Translations under genes and position numbers: made by a program
Part shown: positions 46,603-57,214 of the stretch, piece after piece
Layout of the letters: the number at the start of each line of letters is the position of its first letter
How positions within the stretch are numbered: the stretch's first letter is position 1
The notes under the pieces: model-generated
Databases searched by the model: none
What the model was told of the DNA's origin: nothing
Seen by the model: the letters and a program-made list of their open reading frames with translations, nothing else
From: Allium sativum
Taxonomy: Eukaryota > Streptophyta > Magnoliopsida > Asparagales > Amaryllidaceae
DNA length: 64,000 bases
Direction: 5' to 3'
NCBI GenBank assembly: GCA_030737875.1
Contig: JASFAX010000020.1
Span: 30,332,688 to 30,396,687, forward strand

Positions 46603-49600
46603 TGTAACAACCCGTATTTTCAATAACCTGTTATAACATAAATCGAGGCAGAATTTAATTCAAAAATCTGAATCAAGGGAAACGGGCTATGCCATTGCGT
46701 TCGTCTCGGAAAAATACGCGAAATAGAGTCCGAGTTTTCGAAAATCGGAGTCCGTATGACCCAGTTAAGGCCCATTGAAGTTTTCAGAAATTTCTATGCT
46801 AAAAACAGATTTAAATTTCAAATTAAAAACAAGGATTAGGGCTAATTGGTGTCAGGCGGGAAAATTCCCGCCAGGGCCCCCATGTCGACAGGCATGTCGA
46901 CAGGGGTCCTAGGGTGTCGACTGCCCTGTAGACAGCCCTGTCGACACGGGGTGGCCAGGCAGTTTTGCCTGGCGCACCATTTTGATTTGGGCTTGGTCTT
47001 GTGGCCTGGTTCTAGAGAATTCCTAAATCTGACGGGCCTAAACTAACCTAGGGTTAATCCTAGGGCTAAAAACACTCTAATCTTCTATAAATAAACCTAT
47101 AATCCTACCCTAAATCCTCATTATTCAATCTAGCAACCAAACTATGTCAAATTGAAATCTCAAATGGCCTCCACCTAAGAACCCTAGCCTCCACCCTCTT
47201 CAAAAATCATTTCTATTAAGATTTTGATGTTCATACAAGCTTTCCTAAGTTGTATGAATGATCAATAGCTTGCATACATCATCAAGTTGCAAGCTTTATT
47301 TGCTAAGCTAGAGTTTTTGGGATTTTTGTTAATTGGAGCTTGTTTTGGGGTTTTATTTGCTTGCATAAAAGGGCTTCTCAATCTTTATTAGTAGATTTGT
47401 GTCTTCATAATATTTGTAAGCCCTCTTACCTTCATTTTAGAAACTCTAAAGTTAATATGTGATGAAAGTTGGGATTTATGCATGTTTAATGAGTTATGCA
47501 TGCTTATGCGAGTTCACTATGCTATGTTATGCATGTTTAATGAGTTATGCATGCTTATGCGAGTTCACTATGCTATGTTTAATGAGTTATGCATGCTTAT
47601 GCGAGTTCACTATGCTATGTTATGCATGTTTAATGAGTTATGCATGCTTATGCGAGTTCACTATGCTATGTTTAATGAGTTATGCATGCTTATGCGAGTT
47701 CACTATGCTATGTTATGCATGTTTAATGAGTTATGCATGCTTATGCGGGTTCACTATGCCATGTTACACATGTTTGATAAGTTATGCATGTTCACTATGC
47801 CATGATTTGCAAGTTTAACAAGTTATGCATGCTTATGCAAGTTCACTATGCCATGATTTGCAAGTTTAACAAGTTATGCATGTTTATGCAAGTTCACTAT
47901 GCCATGATTTGCAAGTTTAACAAGTTATGCAAGTTCACTATGCTAAGTTATGCAAGTCCAACATGTTATGCATGCTTTTTATGATATGTAAGATTCATCA
48001 TGTATGTTGTGCCAAGTTCCCTCTTTCTATCCTTTATGCGTTATGACGAATATGTAAGCGATAGAATGACGTTGGGGGTTTTTTGGGTGAAACTTAAAAT
48101 ACATGAAAATATAAGATTGGGAATTTACCTATTAAGTTAGGTCTACCCCTTGGGAATTTACCTATTAAGTTAGGTCTACCCAAGTTAAACTTGTAAATTA
48201 TGTTTGAAAATGAAGTGGACATGACACTTAGAAAATATGTGTGGCCAACTCGAGGTTGGGTTGAGTTTGTGGCGTAAACCTACCCGGAACCGACCGGCTT
48301 TACTAGTTGCTACAAACAATAGGACCCAATGTGAGAAGTTGGTCATGTGTACCTGGGACCCGAGGTTAGACCAAGTTGTGGTGTAAAGCTACCCGGACCC
48401 GCCCGGCTTAACTAGTAACCGCAACAAAGTCTAATGTGAGAGGTTAAGGTACAATTAAATTAATGCCTCATGATTAGGGTTAAGTCATGGCCCACTAATA
48501 CTTAACCAATTTTGGGGATACGAGGGATTAAATGGGGTTAAGTGGTGAACTGTTGGTTACACTTAGCTAATTTAATCCAGGATTAGTGAGGGGTTAAACC
48601 GCACTTAACCCTCTTAGAAAACCCTAGCAACGTGGTCTGTTCCAGCAGTAATCCCAGTTTGGTATCATTCACAACCCTAGAGGCTAGGCTAGGGCGGGGC
48701 ACGATTACTGGACTGATGTAAGCGACCAAAGCGACGGCTGAGTGGTACAGCGGTGCGGGTCCAGGCGGGCTACGGACGTGCACGTAGTTCGGTGTTGGAC
48801 AAACTCGAGGCACGAGTACCAGTAGGTTTAGACTGTGCATTATTGCTTAGGTGTCTGGGGTTGACACCCGAGGGCTTGATACACCCAAAGGTGGACCCAG
48901 CACAGTCTGACTACAACCATATGTGGGCCGTATGGACACCAACACTTGACGTGTTAGGTTTATAGGGAGCCGATCGATTAGACCGTTGGGCTGGACCTTG
49001 CATCAAGGTCACCTCCTGCTATTGGGCCAAAGTTTTGGGCTGAGGGATCATTACCTGTTATGTTAGTTTGCTAGTACACTGTGGTGCAAAGCTTAATCTT
49101 CTTTATGTGATGACACCTTTATCTATTGCCAGTATATTCATCTCAGTTTCCATCATGATGTTAGCTTTATTAGTTTATAGACTGATCGTAGTAGGGCTTA
49201 CCAGTCTTTTTGACTGACCTGTTTTCTTTCGCTTCTTTTCTTCCGTTCCCCCCCCAGGTTCTCAGGGAGGGAACAGTGGTGCTTAGCTTGGATCGCTTGC
49301 TTGTTCGCTGGATAGCTCATGTATGTCTGGATATTGAGCTCGCTATGGCTTATCACTTTTATCTTTGGGGATAGCACTATGTATTTCTGTTTATGTTGTA
49401 CTAGACATATTTATTTTGGCAGATGACTTTATGATGTACTAGACTTGTTTTGAGATGGTTTGAGATATTCCGCTGTTTTATTCTCATTTACTCTGTTTTA
49501 CATATATGTTTATGTTCCTGTTCTGCCTTGATATATCATTATGCATGCTTACCCAGTTCTAACGCCCCCCAGAAGCTAGTGCCCCCGAAAGAGTGACCCT

Positions 49601-49620
49601 AGCGGAGGTGGGGTGTTACA
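46603..49620 (+). repeat. Element B 3' LTR
   Basis: 3018 bp, offset 8254 from the 5' LTR until the first indel. Differences include one lost GTCGAC (GTAGAC at 46927), an 8-bp shorter TATTTCAG run near 49380 and a shorter C tract at 49247-49256. It includes the E2F-like palindrome at 46855-46872 and the paired hairpins at 48243-48453. Confidence 0.95.
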
Positions 49621-50703
49621 TAACTTCAAAGTCATTGTCATGGAAAATAGTCTTATGTTCATAATCATAGGCAATAATCTCATAGTCATGAGTCATAGGT
49701 GATTAGCCGCAATTGCCCTTGTCATAGTCATAGGCAATAGTTTTATGTTCACGGACTTAAGCATAGGCATAATCTTATATTCACAGTCATAGGCATAAAC
49801 ATAGTCTTATGTTCAGTCATAGGCATAGGCATAGTCTCATGTTCACAGTCATAGGCATAGGCAAAGGCTATTAACAATAGTTTCTACGTCATAATTGAGA
49901 ATCAGATCCAGAGGCATATACAAGCATCGATTCAAGCGAAAGGATTAGACATACTCTTATATCCATTCAATTACATGCCACAAATAGATCTAAACGTTCA
50001 AATCTAAAAAGTAACTGACTTACATTGATCGGAGAATGGATAATCAAATAGCGTTGTGATAATTTTGCTAGGATTTGCACGACGTTGCCCGAAGCCGCTG
50101 AACTAACCTTTGATCCTTTTCTTAAAGCTCTAATCCTGATTTGAATCTCCAATTTACAATTCCTAGCCGTAGTCTTCAAGAACAATCTTCATGTTTTATT
50201 TTAATTTATTTATTTCAATTATTCCAGAAGCAGCATAAGGAGAGAATAGAATGGTGTAAAGAGAATGAGGCTAGGAGGCTGTTTATATAGGATTAGGCGG
50301 ACGAATCTACACTGAAAACGTGATCAGATACATCAGAATGAACCCAGGCTCAGAACTGGGTTCTGGCACAAGGTCGACCCCAAGGTCGACCTGGTCCCTA
50401 GAAGATCGACCATAGTGTCGACCCCCAGGTCGACCTAGTCCTGGGCGGGAAAATTCCCGCCCAATCTGCGTTGGCGTTTGAATTCAAATTTCAAATTCGA
50501 GTTTCGAGCTGTTTTCGATTTTGAAAATTCCTGAAACTTCGCAGGGTCATATCTCCCTCATACGGACTCTGTTTTTCAAAATCTTGGACTCGTTTCCAAG
50601 CAGAATTTCGAGACGAACGCAATATCTCAATCCGTTTCCCCTGATTCTTATTTTAAAATTTAATTCTGCCTTGATTTATGATTTTAACATGTTATAAAAA
50701 TAC
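49621..50703 (-). repeat. Element C 5' LTR, second part
   Basis: Resumes with TAACTTCAAAG (TSD) and is colinear with 32022-33075. Contains the CATAGGCATAG simple repeats, TATATAAA on minus (50281-50290), four GTCGAC sites (50370-50435) and an intact 20-bp palindrome GGGCGGGAAAATTCCCGCCC (50443-50462). It stops at AAAAATAC, 11 bp short of the expected GGGGTGTTACA end. Confidence 0.9.
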
Positions 50704-51650
50704 CTCTCTAATTTACTCCCCGGGTTTCATTTAAACCTAGTCTCTCTCCTCAAAAGCAAGCAGCTCCACTCACAATTCCAATCCCTGGATTCGCAGAACA
50801 TCTTTTTGAGTTACGGTCATGGCTTTGGCACGAGTGTAGCTCAACGAGCTTAGAGTTTTTTTGGTTACTTTTTGTTTCTGGTTGTGAATTTGCATTAGTG
50901 TACAGTATTGGCCTTTTGTCTTGCGGGCATAAAATAAAATGTTGATGGTACTGTCAAAGGAAAAGATTATGATGTCAAAGGAAAAGATTAAAACTTTATT
51001 ATAGTGTGTACCTTACATGTGCTCAGGTGAGAATTTTTATTCGCCCTTTTATGATTGTGAAATATTTATAATATTGAATGATGGTTTATTATCTTCATAG
51101 ATACATTTAGTTATGGTTAACTGATTTACTAGTTATGGTTAAGTATTAGTTCATTTACACAAGAATACTCAATAATTGAGAGCCCAATTTACTTACTTAA
51201 CCTCAAGAGATATGAGTTGAAAATTGTGATGAACTGTAATAAGAGAACAACTGATAGGGAGTAAAAAAAGAAAAAACTCAATTTCGTGCTTCCAATTTAT
51301 AAGGCATATAAAATGTTCATATTTTATTTATGTGAATGGAAGAAAAACAATTCCACTTTGATTATTTTTATTGATATTTTGTCATAATGAAAGTTTTTTT
51401 TAAGATAATTAGAATTTACCATTAATTTAATGCTAACGGTTTGTTCACATAAGTACATGAAATAACAAATAATACATGAGTAAACAGAATTTGTGTTGTA
51501 ACACAGTGACATGTCTCTATCAATGCATATATAAACATTAGTTCTTCATCTATAAAGACATCATCCTCTATAGGTTGGTGGCCAGTAACCAGGTGCTGAG
51601 TTCTTTCTATATATAATTTTTGCTTTCCAAACGGCCCTGACTTCCCAAAA
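50704..51650. other. CACTA right arm, unassigned stretch
   Basis: Resumes CACTA DNA after element C. AT-rich, with no frame or motif I recognise. 50704-50900 has a more gene-like composition (CTCTCTCCTC..., ATGGCTTTGGC) and may belong with the non-repetitive stretch at 28230-28612 on the other side of C. Confidence 0.4.
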
Positions 51651-52053
51651 ATGTCCTCGAAAGCTTCTTCTTTACGGTCAAGTATATCTCCTTTCTGATC
51701 TCGCAGGTCGCCAACTCCACGTCTGCCATCGAAAACGAACTCTCGTTGGTCAACCTCGTCTTCACGACCTCCGTCGAGACTGTCGGTAAGTCCGACGTAG
51801 GGTGCTGACATTGCGACGAAGGCAAAGGAGATTGTTACTGTGACAGTTAGGTTTCGACTGCTCAGCGTGTGGGAGATTAATAAGGGGAATGAAATTGCTT
51901 GGTATGCGGATGGAGATTCTATTCTTAGGAATGAGTATAATCTGTCTATTGCATATGGCTACGATAAGGTTTTTGGCCCAGCAACCAAAACTAGGCATGT
52001 CCATGATGTTGCATCGCAGCATGTTGTAAATGGTGCCATGCAAGGAATCAATG
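51651..52053 (+). pseudogene. Captured kinesin (KIN-7 type) fragment: N-terminus and start of motor domain
   Basis: One frame from ATG 51651 reads MSSKASSLRSSISPF, stop, SRRSPTPRLPSKTNS..., then after a second stop VTVTVRFRLLSVWEINKG, EIAWYADGDSILRNEYN, YGYDKVFGPATKTRH and VVNGAMQGING. This is the Ser/Arg-rich leader and the first ~70 motor residues of plant KIN-7/CENP-E-type kinesins. Stops are TGA (51696-51698), where relatives have Arg, and TAG (51798-51800). At 52054 the similarity stops at a GTAATG donor-like site, so intron sequence follows and the P-loop exon is absent. No ATPase could be made. Lying inside the CACTA element, it is best read as a gene piece captured as genomic DNA. Confidence 0.8.
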
Positions 52054-52924
52054 GTAATGTAAATGCAACATCATATTGTTTACACATTTGGTTAACTTTG
52101 GATGATACAGAATACTTATTTTAGAACTTATTTTTTTTGTTGTGTTAATATTTTGCACCAAGGTTGCATATCTTTCGCAGTTTGTGTTTTGTGTTTCAAA
52201 TCAGGAACCACGAGCACAAATTTGCGACTAAAATATGTGCCAGTTTCCCCACCAGTGTGAAGCTTTTGTTGATATTTTAACCTTCAAATAATGTAACGTT
52301 AACTTGAGCTGCTTTGTTTGAAATGGAGTTTTAACTGCATTATGAAATCTATTCTCCTTCCCATAAACTCAGTGCGACTACGGTCTGTTTTCAAAGCTCT
52401 ATACTTTCTTAGCTGTTCGTATCTCCATATCAGAACGATAAGCGCAGCTGAATATCATGTTAGAATTACTAGTGACAAAATCATCGTATGATGTATTAAC
52501 ATTACTTAGTACACAGGTATTCACTAATACACGACATTTTCCATATGAATATAATCATATAATTATACATGTAAGTAAATTCTACTATAATTTTAAAATA
52601 AGGGTTTATGGTAGATTTATAATCCATTGATGAATGGATTTATTAATACGAGAGTTGCTTGTCTGCACAAAAAAATCTCTCTAAAAGTTCCATATCCTGT
52701 ATCACGTGCTCATCATCTCCATCATGAAATTCATTAAAGATTGGAGTTGGCAGAAACTATGATAATAATTATTAACATTCTTTATCCTTCTACATCGATT
52801 AAGAGGTTTATACATATGTAAAAATATGAGTAAGTCATGTATGCATTCAAATCATGATTTCTTCATACATGAGTAATAAAATTTGATGTTTAATAAAAAA
52901 AAAGTTCTCTCTATATATTTGAGG
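52054..52924. other. CACTA right arm between captured fragments
   Basis: Begins with the putative kinesin intron (GTAATG...). I find no further kinesin exon, notably no GxxxxGKT coding sequence. The rest is AT-rich with no recognisable feature. Confidence 0.4.
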
Positions 52925-53185
52925 GGTGCATGAAATAGGAAAGGCATAATCCTTTACTCAATTCATTATTATTTTTCATTTCTCCTTTACCTTTCCTCTC
53001 TACATTATTACTTCCCCATGAGGTATGGTCCTTGTTCATGCTTGTCTTCAAGTATGGATCACTAAGCAACTGTACTTGCTCCTGTAAAATTCTAATGGAG
53101 TTGATAGCTTCTAGCAAGAACTGAAGCGGTGTCCGTCTTTCCAAAAGGTGAAACAATTTGTTGAAGCTCAGTAATTTTCTCCCAA
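52925..53185 (-). pseudogene. Captured bHLH transcription factor fragment
   Basis: Minus-strand reading gives EKITELQQIVSPFGKTDTAS, then in another frame LLEAINSIRILQEQVQLLSDP, YLKTSMNKDHTSWGSNNVE and SKGLCLSYF. This is the helix 1 end, loop and helix 2 plus C-terminal tail typical of plant bHLH proteins of the bHLH68/bHLH110-like group (VSPFGKTDTASVL, GLCLVPIS-like ending). A one-base shift near 53113-53122 breaks the frame inside helix 2, and another lies just before EKITEL. The DNA-binding basic region is not found upstream. Non-functional; captured by the CACTA element in the opposite orientation to the kinesin piece. Confidence 0.75.
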
Positions 53186-53856
53186 CTTAACTTTAGGTGG
53201 CTGCAACTTAACTTATTGCTTATCAATTGCTTTATGTATGCTACCTCCATGTCTCCTTTGTGTGTTTCAATGCTCTATGTAACATTCGATTGCTGAAACC
53301 AAATGGATGACATTGCTCATTTTCTACAGGCTCCTTTTTAATGCAAGTATTTTTAATGCAGGTGTGAAACATAAAGACCAATTTGGGTTGCAGGCTTCGG
53401 ACGATTGATGAAGAGGCTCGTTTCTGAATTGAGATCTGGATCGAGATCTTGCGAGTAGTGGGTAATTATTTGTGGATGGATGGTCGTCGAACACGTTGAT
53501 TCTTTTGGCCATCTCTATCAGCATATTTCCAATTTAATTTTCTCACTCAGTACTCAGGGAAAACTATATGCTCATTTGGGGATGGATGGTCGTCGGCCAC
53601 ATAGGGTATGCTTATGTATCTTTTGAGGACAAAACTTCTATCTTTTTTATGTATATTTTGTGTTAGATCGATGTATGCATTTTTGAAATGGTTATGTTTT
53701 TTGTGACGGATTTAGTTAATGATGTACAATGTGATGTTGATCGATGTTAATTAATATATATGAATGATTCTGTATAGTTATATTTGTTGCTTTGAAATAT
53801 GAATCATATTATTATTAATATGTATATATGAATTATTTATATTAGTAAGGTGTATA
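53186..53856. other. CACTA right arm, distal unassigned stretch
   Basis: Holds two copies of GGATGGATGGTCGTCG (53474 and 53580) about 105 bp apart. A small minus-strand frame (53324-53524) has no recognised domain. Nothing else seen. Confidence 0.4.
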
Positions 53857-54198
53857 TAAGTTACAACAGCAAAAAAGTTGTAATAAAACATTTTACAACG
53901 GTGTGAAATAGTTGTAATAATCTTAAAGTCACAACGGTAATCACCAGTTGTCATATATATGCTCTGACGTTACAACAGAATATACTACAACGGGGAATAA
54001 AAGTTGTAACAAAGATTATTACAACTGTGAGTAACAGTTGTAAAATATCCTAATTCACAACGGTGTTGCAATGGTGTAGAAATGTTGTAAAAAATATATG
54101 TATATTACAACGTCTTAATACACGACGGTGGCTCCACCGTTGTAAAAACTTTTTACAACTTTTTTGCACCATTGTAATATGGTATACTTGTTGTAGTT
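53857..54198 (-). repeat. CACTA right terminus and subterminal repeats
   Basis: Dense TTACAACGGT, AGTTGTAATA and ACAACTTTT motifs in both orientations, ending TTGTAATATGGT...TTGTTGTAGT, the inverse of the left end. The last base is T instead of G. Confidence 0.8.
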
Positions 54199-54911
54199 TT
54201 TTGCCCACCATAATGAAGGGGTATTTTAGACTTTCCAAGTCAAATTCTTTGTATTTTTCGAAGCGCCATATCTGAGCCTTTTGATCTTCCTCGATCGGGA
54301 ATATTGATTGGTCTTTGTTTGTACAGTATGGATTTGGGTAAATATATTGGCATAATTACCACTTTTTACCTGCAACATTAATTTCTCAAACCAAATTATT
54401 TCTTCATTGAGGAGTTGAAGCTTATTTTGGGAATCTTATTTCTTGAACCTCTGGTAAATATCTCTGTTTTGGTCTTTAATTTAGGAAACAAATTGATCAG
54501 TCCAAATTATCTAGGGTTTTGCATATCAGATTAAAATTGTTCGAATGTTAATTACCTAGAAGGCAATTCATTGCGAGCCGCTCATATAATTTTTTTCTCC
54601 GAATATTTATTTTAGGGTTTGAGACACACAATCTGCACAAAAGAATATATTCTCTCAATTAAGTAATGGGAAAGGTGCTTAGTGCCGTCCAGGTCTTTGG
54701 TGTTGACTTTTGGTTGTCGGGCTATGGCTCAATTGTTATATTTCCTTCTGTATTCTCTTAACATTAACCTAGATTGGTACTTAGAGTTGTCCCAATATTC
54801 ACTGTTTTTACTATTCCTCGCTAGTAGGTTTATATGTTATCCCCTTTGAGTGCTCTAATGAGTGGGATATGAATTTTACGTGTTTATGAAATTATATCAC
54901 CTGGTAGCACT
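54199..54911. other. Unassigned stretch right of CACTA
   Basis: AT-rich, no open frame, no clear repeat end. TAATGGGAAAGGTGCTTAG and nearby sequence may belong to the leader of the broken ORF that follows. Confidence 0.35.
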
Positions 54912-57104
54912 ATGTCTAATAAGAGGAGCCCCATTCCATCATCCATTGGTGCTTGTAGCACTTCTCGGAGGAGTATGTCTTTCTTCTTGAAGAAGTCGTT
55001 GATTACTTCCGAAGATGAAGTAAACTAAATTCTTGCCAGCTTTGGGATAGACAATGTTGAGGCTATCGCCGCTGCTTATTGTGATGACATCAAGCATCAC
55101 CCTTAAGTGTATTTTGTTTACTCAGCTGCACATATCTGGCATGGAGGCTTCTTTCCTTTTCCTTCCTTTGTGTTTCGACTTCTTCTGGATATGGAGATTG
55201 CACCCATCCAATTTTTACCAAGCACATACATATTGCCTTTATGTCTTGAGGTACTCGTTCTCGAATTGGGTCAGGCCTCTCTTACTTCTAAGCTCATTAA
55301 ACAACTGTCGCATTTCTCAAGAGGTGTTGATTTCCCTATATTCAACGTTTCCCCTTTTCGGAAGATTGTTAATAATGGCATAGGTAAGGCTATACCGTGG
55401 GAAGACCAATTTTTCTTCATTAAATGTCCCATTGGTATTTCAGGCCAATTTACTGATCGTGCTGAGCCCTCCTAACCTTTTGCGGGTGACTATCTTTCCT
55501 CATGTGGCTTATCTTTAATCGCTTTCTTTTAGATCCTGTTTCTAAGAGAGTGTCTTTACCCGAAAACGAATCCCATGTAGGTGTGCACATTCTGAAGCAC
55601 CTGGAAAAACAGCCATGTCAGTCTACTCTATTAACCAAGGACAAGTTGTGTCTCTATAACCTCATCCCTAGCGGGGAAAAGGTCATGGGCCGTCCACCTA
55701 TTTGTCTTCCTAGCTCTAAACGTTTATTGTTCTGTTTAGAAGTGTTTGCTTCCTCGACTCCACTATTTCCGAGTATGTTTTTTGATTTGATAACATGTTT
55801 ATTGAGGTCTTTTTGGCACCAAAGTTCCGCATTTTTGAATCTTTCTTTGGTTTTTTGTTCAACTTGGAGTTTCAACTGCGGAATCCCCCACTCTTACTGA
55901 TTTTATGAATCGATCTACTGTTGTTGTTGTTAAGAGGTTGGTTGAGTTACCTGTCGGCCTGCCAATTAAGAGACTAAAGCTAGATAATCATGCTTCTATG
56001 ACTTCCGGAAGTACTTCTGGCAAAGAAACAAGATGTTGCATTTTCCTGTTATCCCTTCCAAGTACATCAGGAGCGGGCGCATACATCACACCATGTATTT
56101 CAGCTTCTCGATCCGATGAGCCTTCGAGGCTCCTTAAATTTTCAACGAATTTTACTGATCTTGTGAAACTTGTTCTTTTTGGACGATAATTTTCTGACAT
56201 CTCCACTTCTTCAAACATGGTGGACTTCTACTAGCATTTGATAACCCGACGGCTAAAGGTATAACATTTCTTTTTCATTCTGGGCTTTCCGTTTGTTCTG
56301 ACTATATGCTAAATGCTTCTAATTTCTCACACTGTCAAGTATTAGGACTTATCTAAGCCCTTTCCTTCTTCCTCCGCTACTGAAATCAATCGGCTTCGAG
56401 AAGAGAACGCAGCTTTGAGCGACGAATGTGAGAGGTTGAAAGCTTCCTTGTAACATGCAAAGTCAACTTTGTAGAAAGAGAGGATGGCTAGAGATGTAAC
56501 CCCCGACAAGGTATCGGCCTTAGAGCATCAGATAGCGAAGATGTGTTTACTCACGCCGAAGAGCTTCGGAAGAATGATGAGAAGCTTTCTCGTGCTTCCC
56601 AAATTATCTATGCAGTTGAAGATAGGATTTCTAATTTCTTGTAAGTCCGCCTTTCGCATATTAACTCCGACTGCTATGAAGATGCCTTATTTCACCTTCT
56701 ATCTTATAAACTTTAAAGTCTTCCTAAACTCCGAACCATCCAAATCCCACCTTTCATCAGGGATCGGGATATGGAAAGAATTAAGTTGGGCGAATAAGGA
56801 GTTAAGATCCGCAGAGGAGTGAATCCAAAGTCGAGGTCTTTTATATATTGACCATCTTCCACATGATTTAGGCGAAGGAGTGGAGACTCTCACTTCTGTC
56901 GGCAATAATGGGGAGAATGATAACAATTGTTCCGAAGGGGTGGCCGCCATAAGCATATTGTCAGCAACTCTAAATCATCATTGCTTAAAGAAGTTGGACC
57001 CTCCAGTCTTTCGGGAGGGAAGAAAGCTATTGGTCACGAGGTTCTCTCTCCTCGGGTATAATTCTCACTCCAGACGTGCTTTTTCTCTTTCCCTGAATAT
57101 TTGA
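54912..57104 (+). pseudogene. Broken retrotransposon-type ORF (gag-like N-part, coiled-coil part)
   Basis: One frame from ATG 54912 (MSNKRSPIPSSIGACSTSRR) runs with two stops to 55475 and contains GGFFPFPSFVFRLLLDMEIAP and IPWEDQFFFIK. This pattern (hydrophobic stretch plus W-x-x-x-FFF) occurs in the ORF of plant retroelements usually annotated as putative plant transposon or gag-like proteins. Past 56380 the sequence EINRLREENAALSDECERLK and LEHQIAEDVFTHAEELRKN suggests a coiled coil, with frameshifts and stops. A hypothetical TE protein, not a host gene; the element boundaries are not visible. 57105-57214 is unassigned. Confidence 0.45.
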
Positions 57105-57214
57105 CTACAACTATTCTCCTATTATTACAATAGAAAAAAGAAAAGCTGTTTCCTACCTTAAGGAGAGTTAGGTGACAAAACAGAAGAATTCAAACCATTT
57201 TTATGTAGGGCACG

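Larger units (their letters stand above)
38349..49620 (+). mobile_element. Element B: full-length Ty3/gypsy chromovirus with one frameshift
   Basis: An 11.27-kb element flanked by TAACT at 38344-38348 and 49621-49625, inserted in the 5' LTR of C. Complete order: LTR, PBS, gag-pol, 3' UTR, PPT, LTR. Protein similarity to A is strong along its length, but the gag N-terminus has a proline-rich stretch that A lacks. A 2-bp deletion in RT splits the polyprotein. By eye the LTRs differ by about 25-30 substitutions and two small indels (8 and 2 bp), so it is older than A. Confidence 0.95.
28613..50703 (-). mobile_element. Element C: degraded Ty3/gypsy chromovirus relative
   Basis: Minus-oriented element: 3' LTR 28613-33086, PPT, about 1.8 kb of internal remnant, PBS, 5' LTR 34926-50703 (interrupted by B). 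The internal part keeps only pieces of gag and protease; RT, RNase H and integrase are deleted. The right LTR lacks its last 11 bp and no right TSD copy remains. Left flank CCTAC and right junction TAC fit a deletion between two TAC trinucleotides. The LTRs have diverged visibly, so this is an old insertion. Confidence 0.85.
27423..54198. mobile_element. Non-autonomous CACTA (En/Spm) transposon with captured gene fragments
   Basis: The left end is CACTACAACAAAAAGACC, the classic CACTA terminus, and the right end at 54166-54197 reads ATTGTAATATGGT...TTGTTGTAGT, its inverse. Subterminal repeats of TTACAAC, ACAACGGT and GTTGTAATA crowd both ends (27423-27615 and 53857-54190). The body is interrupted by element C with B inside it (28613-50703), leaving about 4.7 kb of CACTA-derived DNA. 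No transposase frame is visible, so it would need an enzyme in trans. It carries a KIN-7 kinesin fragment and a bHLH fragment. The last base is T where G is expected, and no clear 3-bp TSD is seen. Confidence 0.8.

Noticed and set aside
51840..52124. A working kinesin gene
   Set aside because: Only the leader and the first part of the motor, two stops upstream, no P-loop, located inside a transposon; the frame ends in intron sequence.
52911..53156. A functional small bHLH-like protein (82 codons)
   Set aside because: The frame begins out of register with the bHLH similarity and lacks the basic region; a frameshift separates the loop from helix 2.
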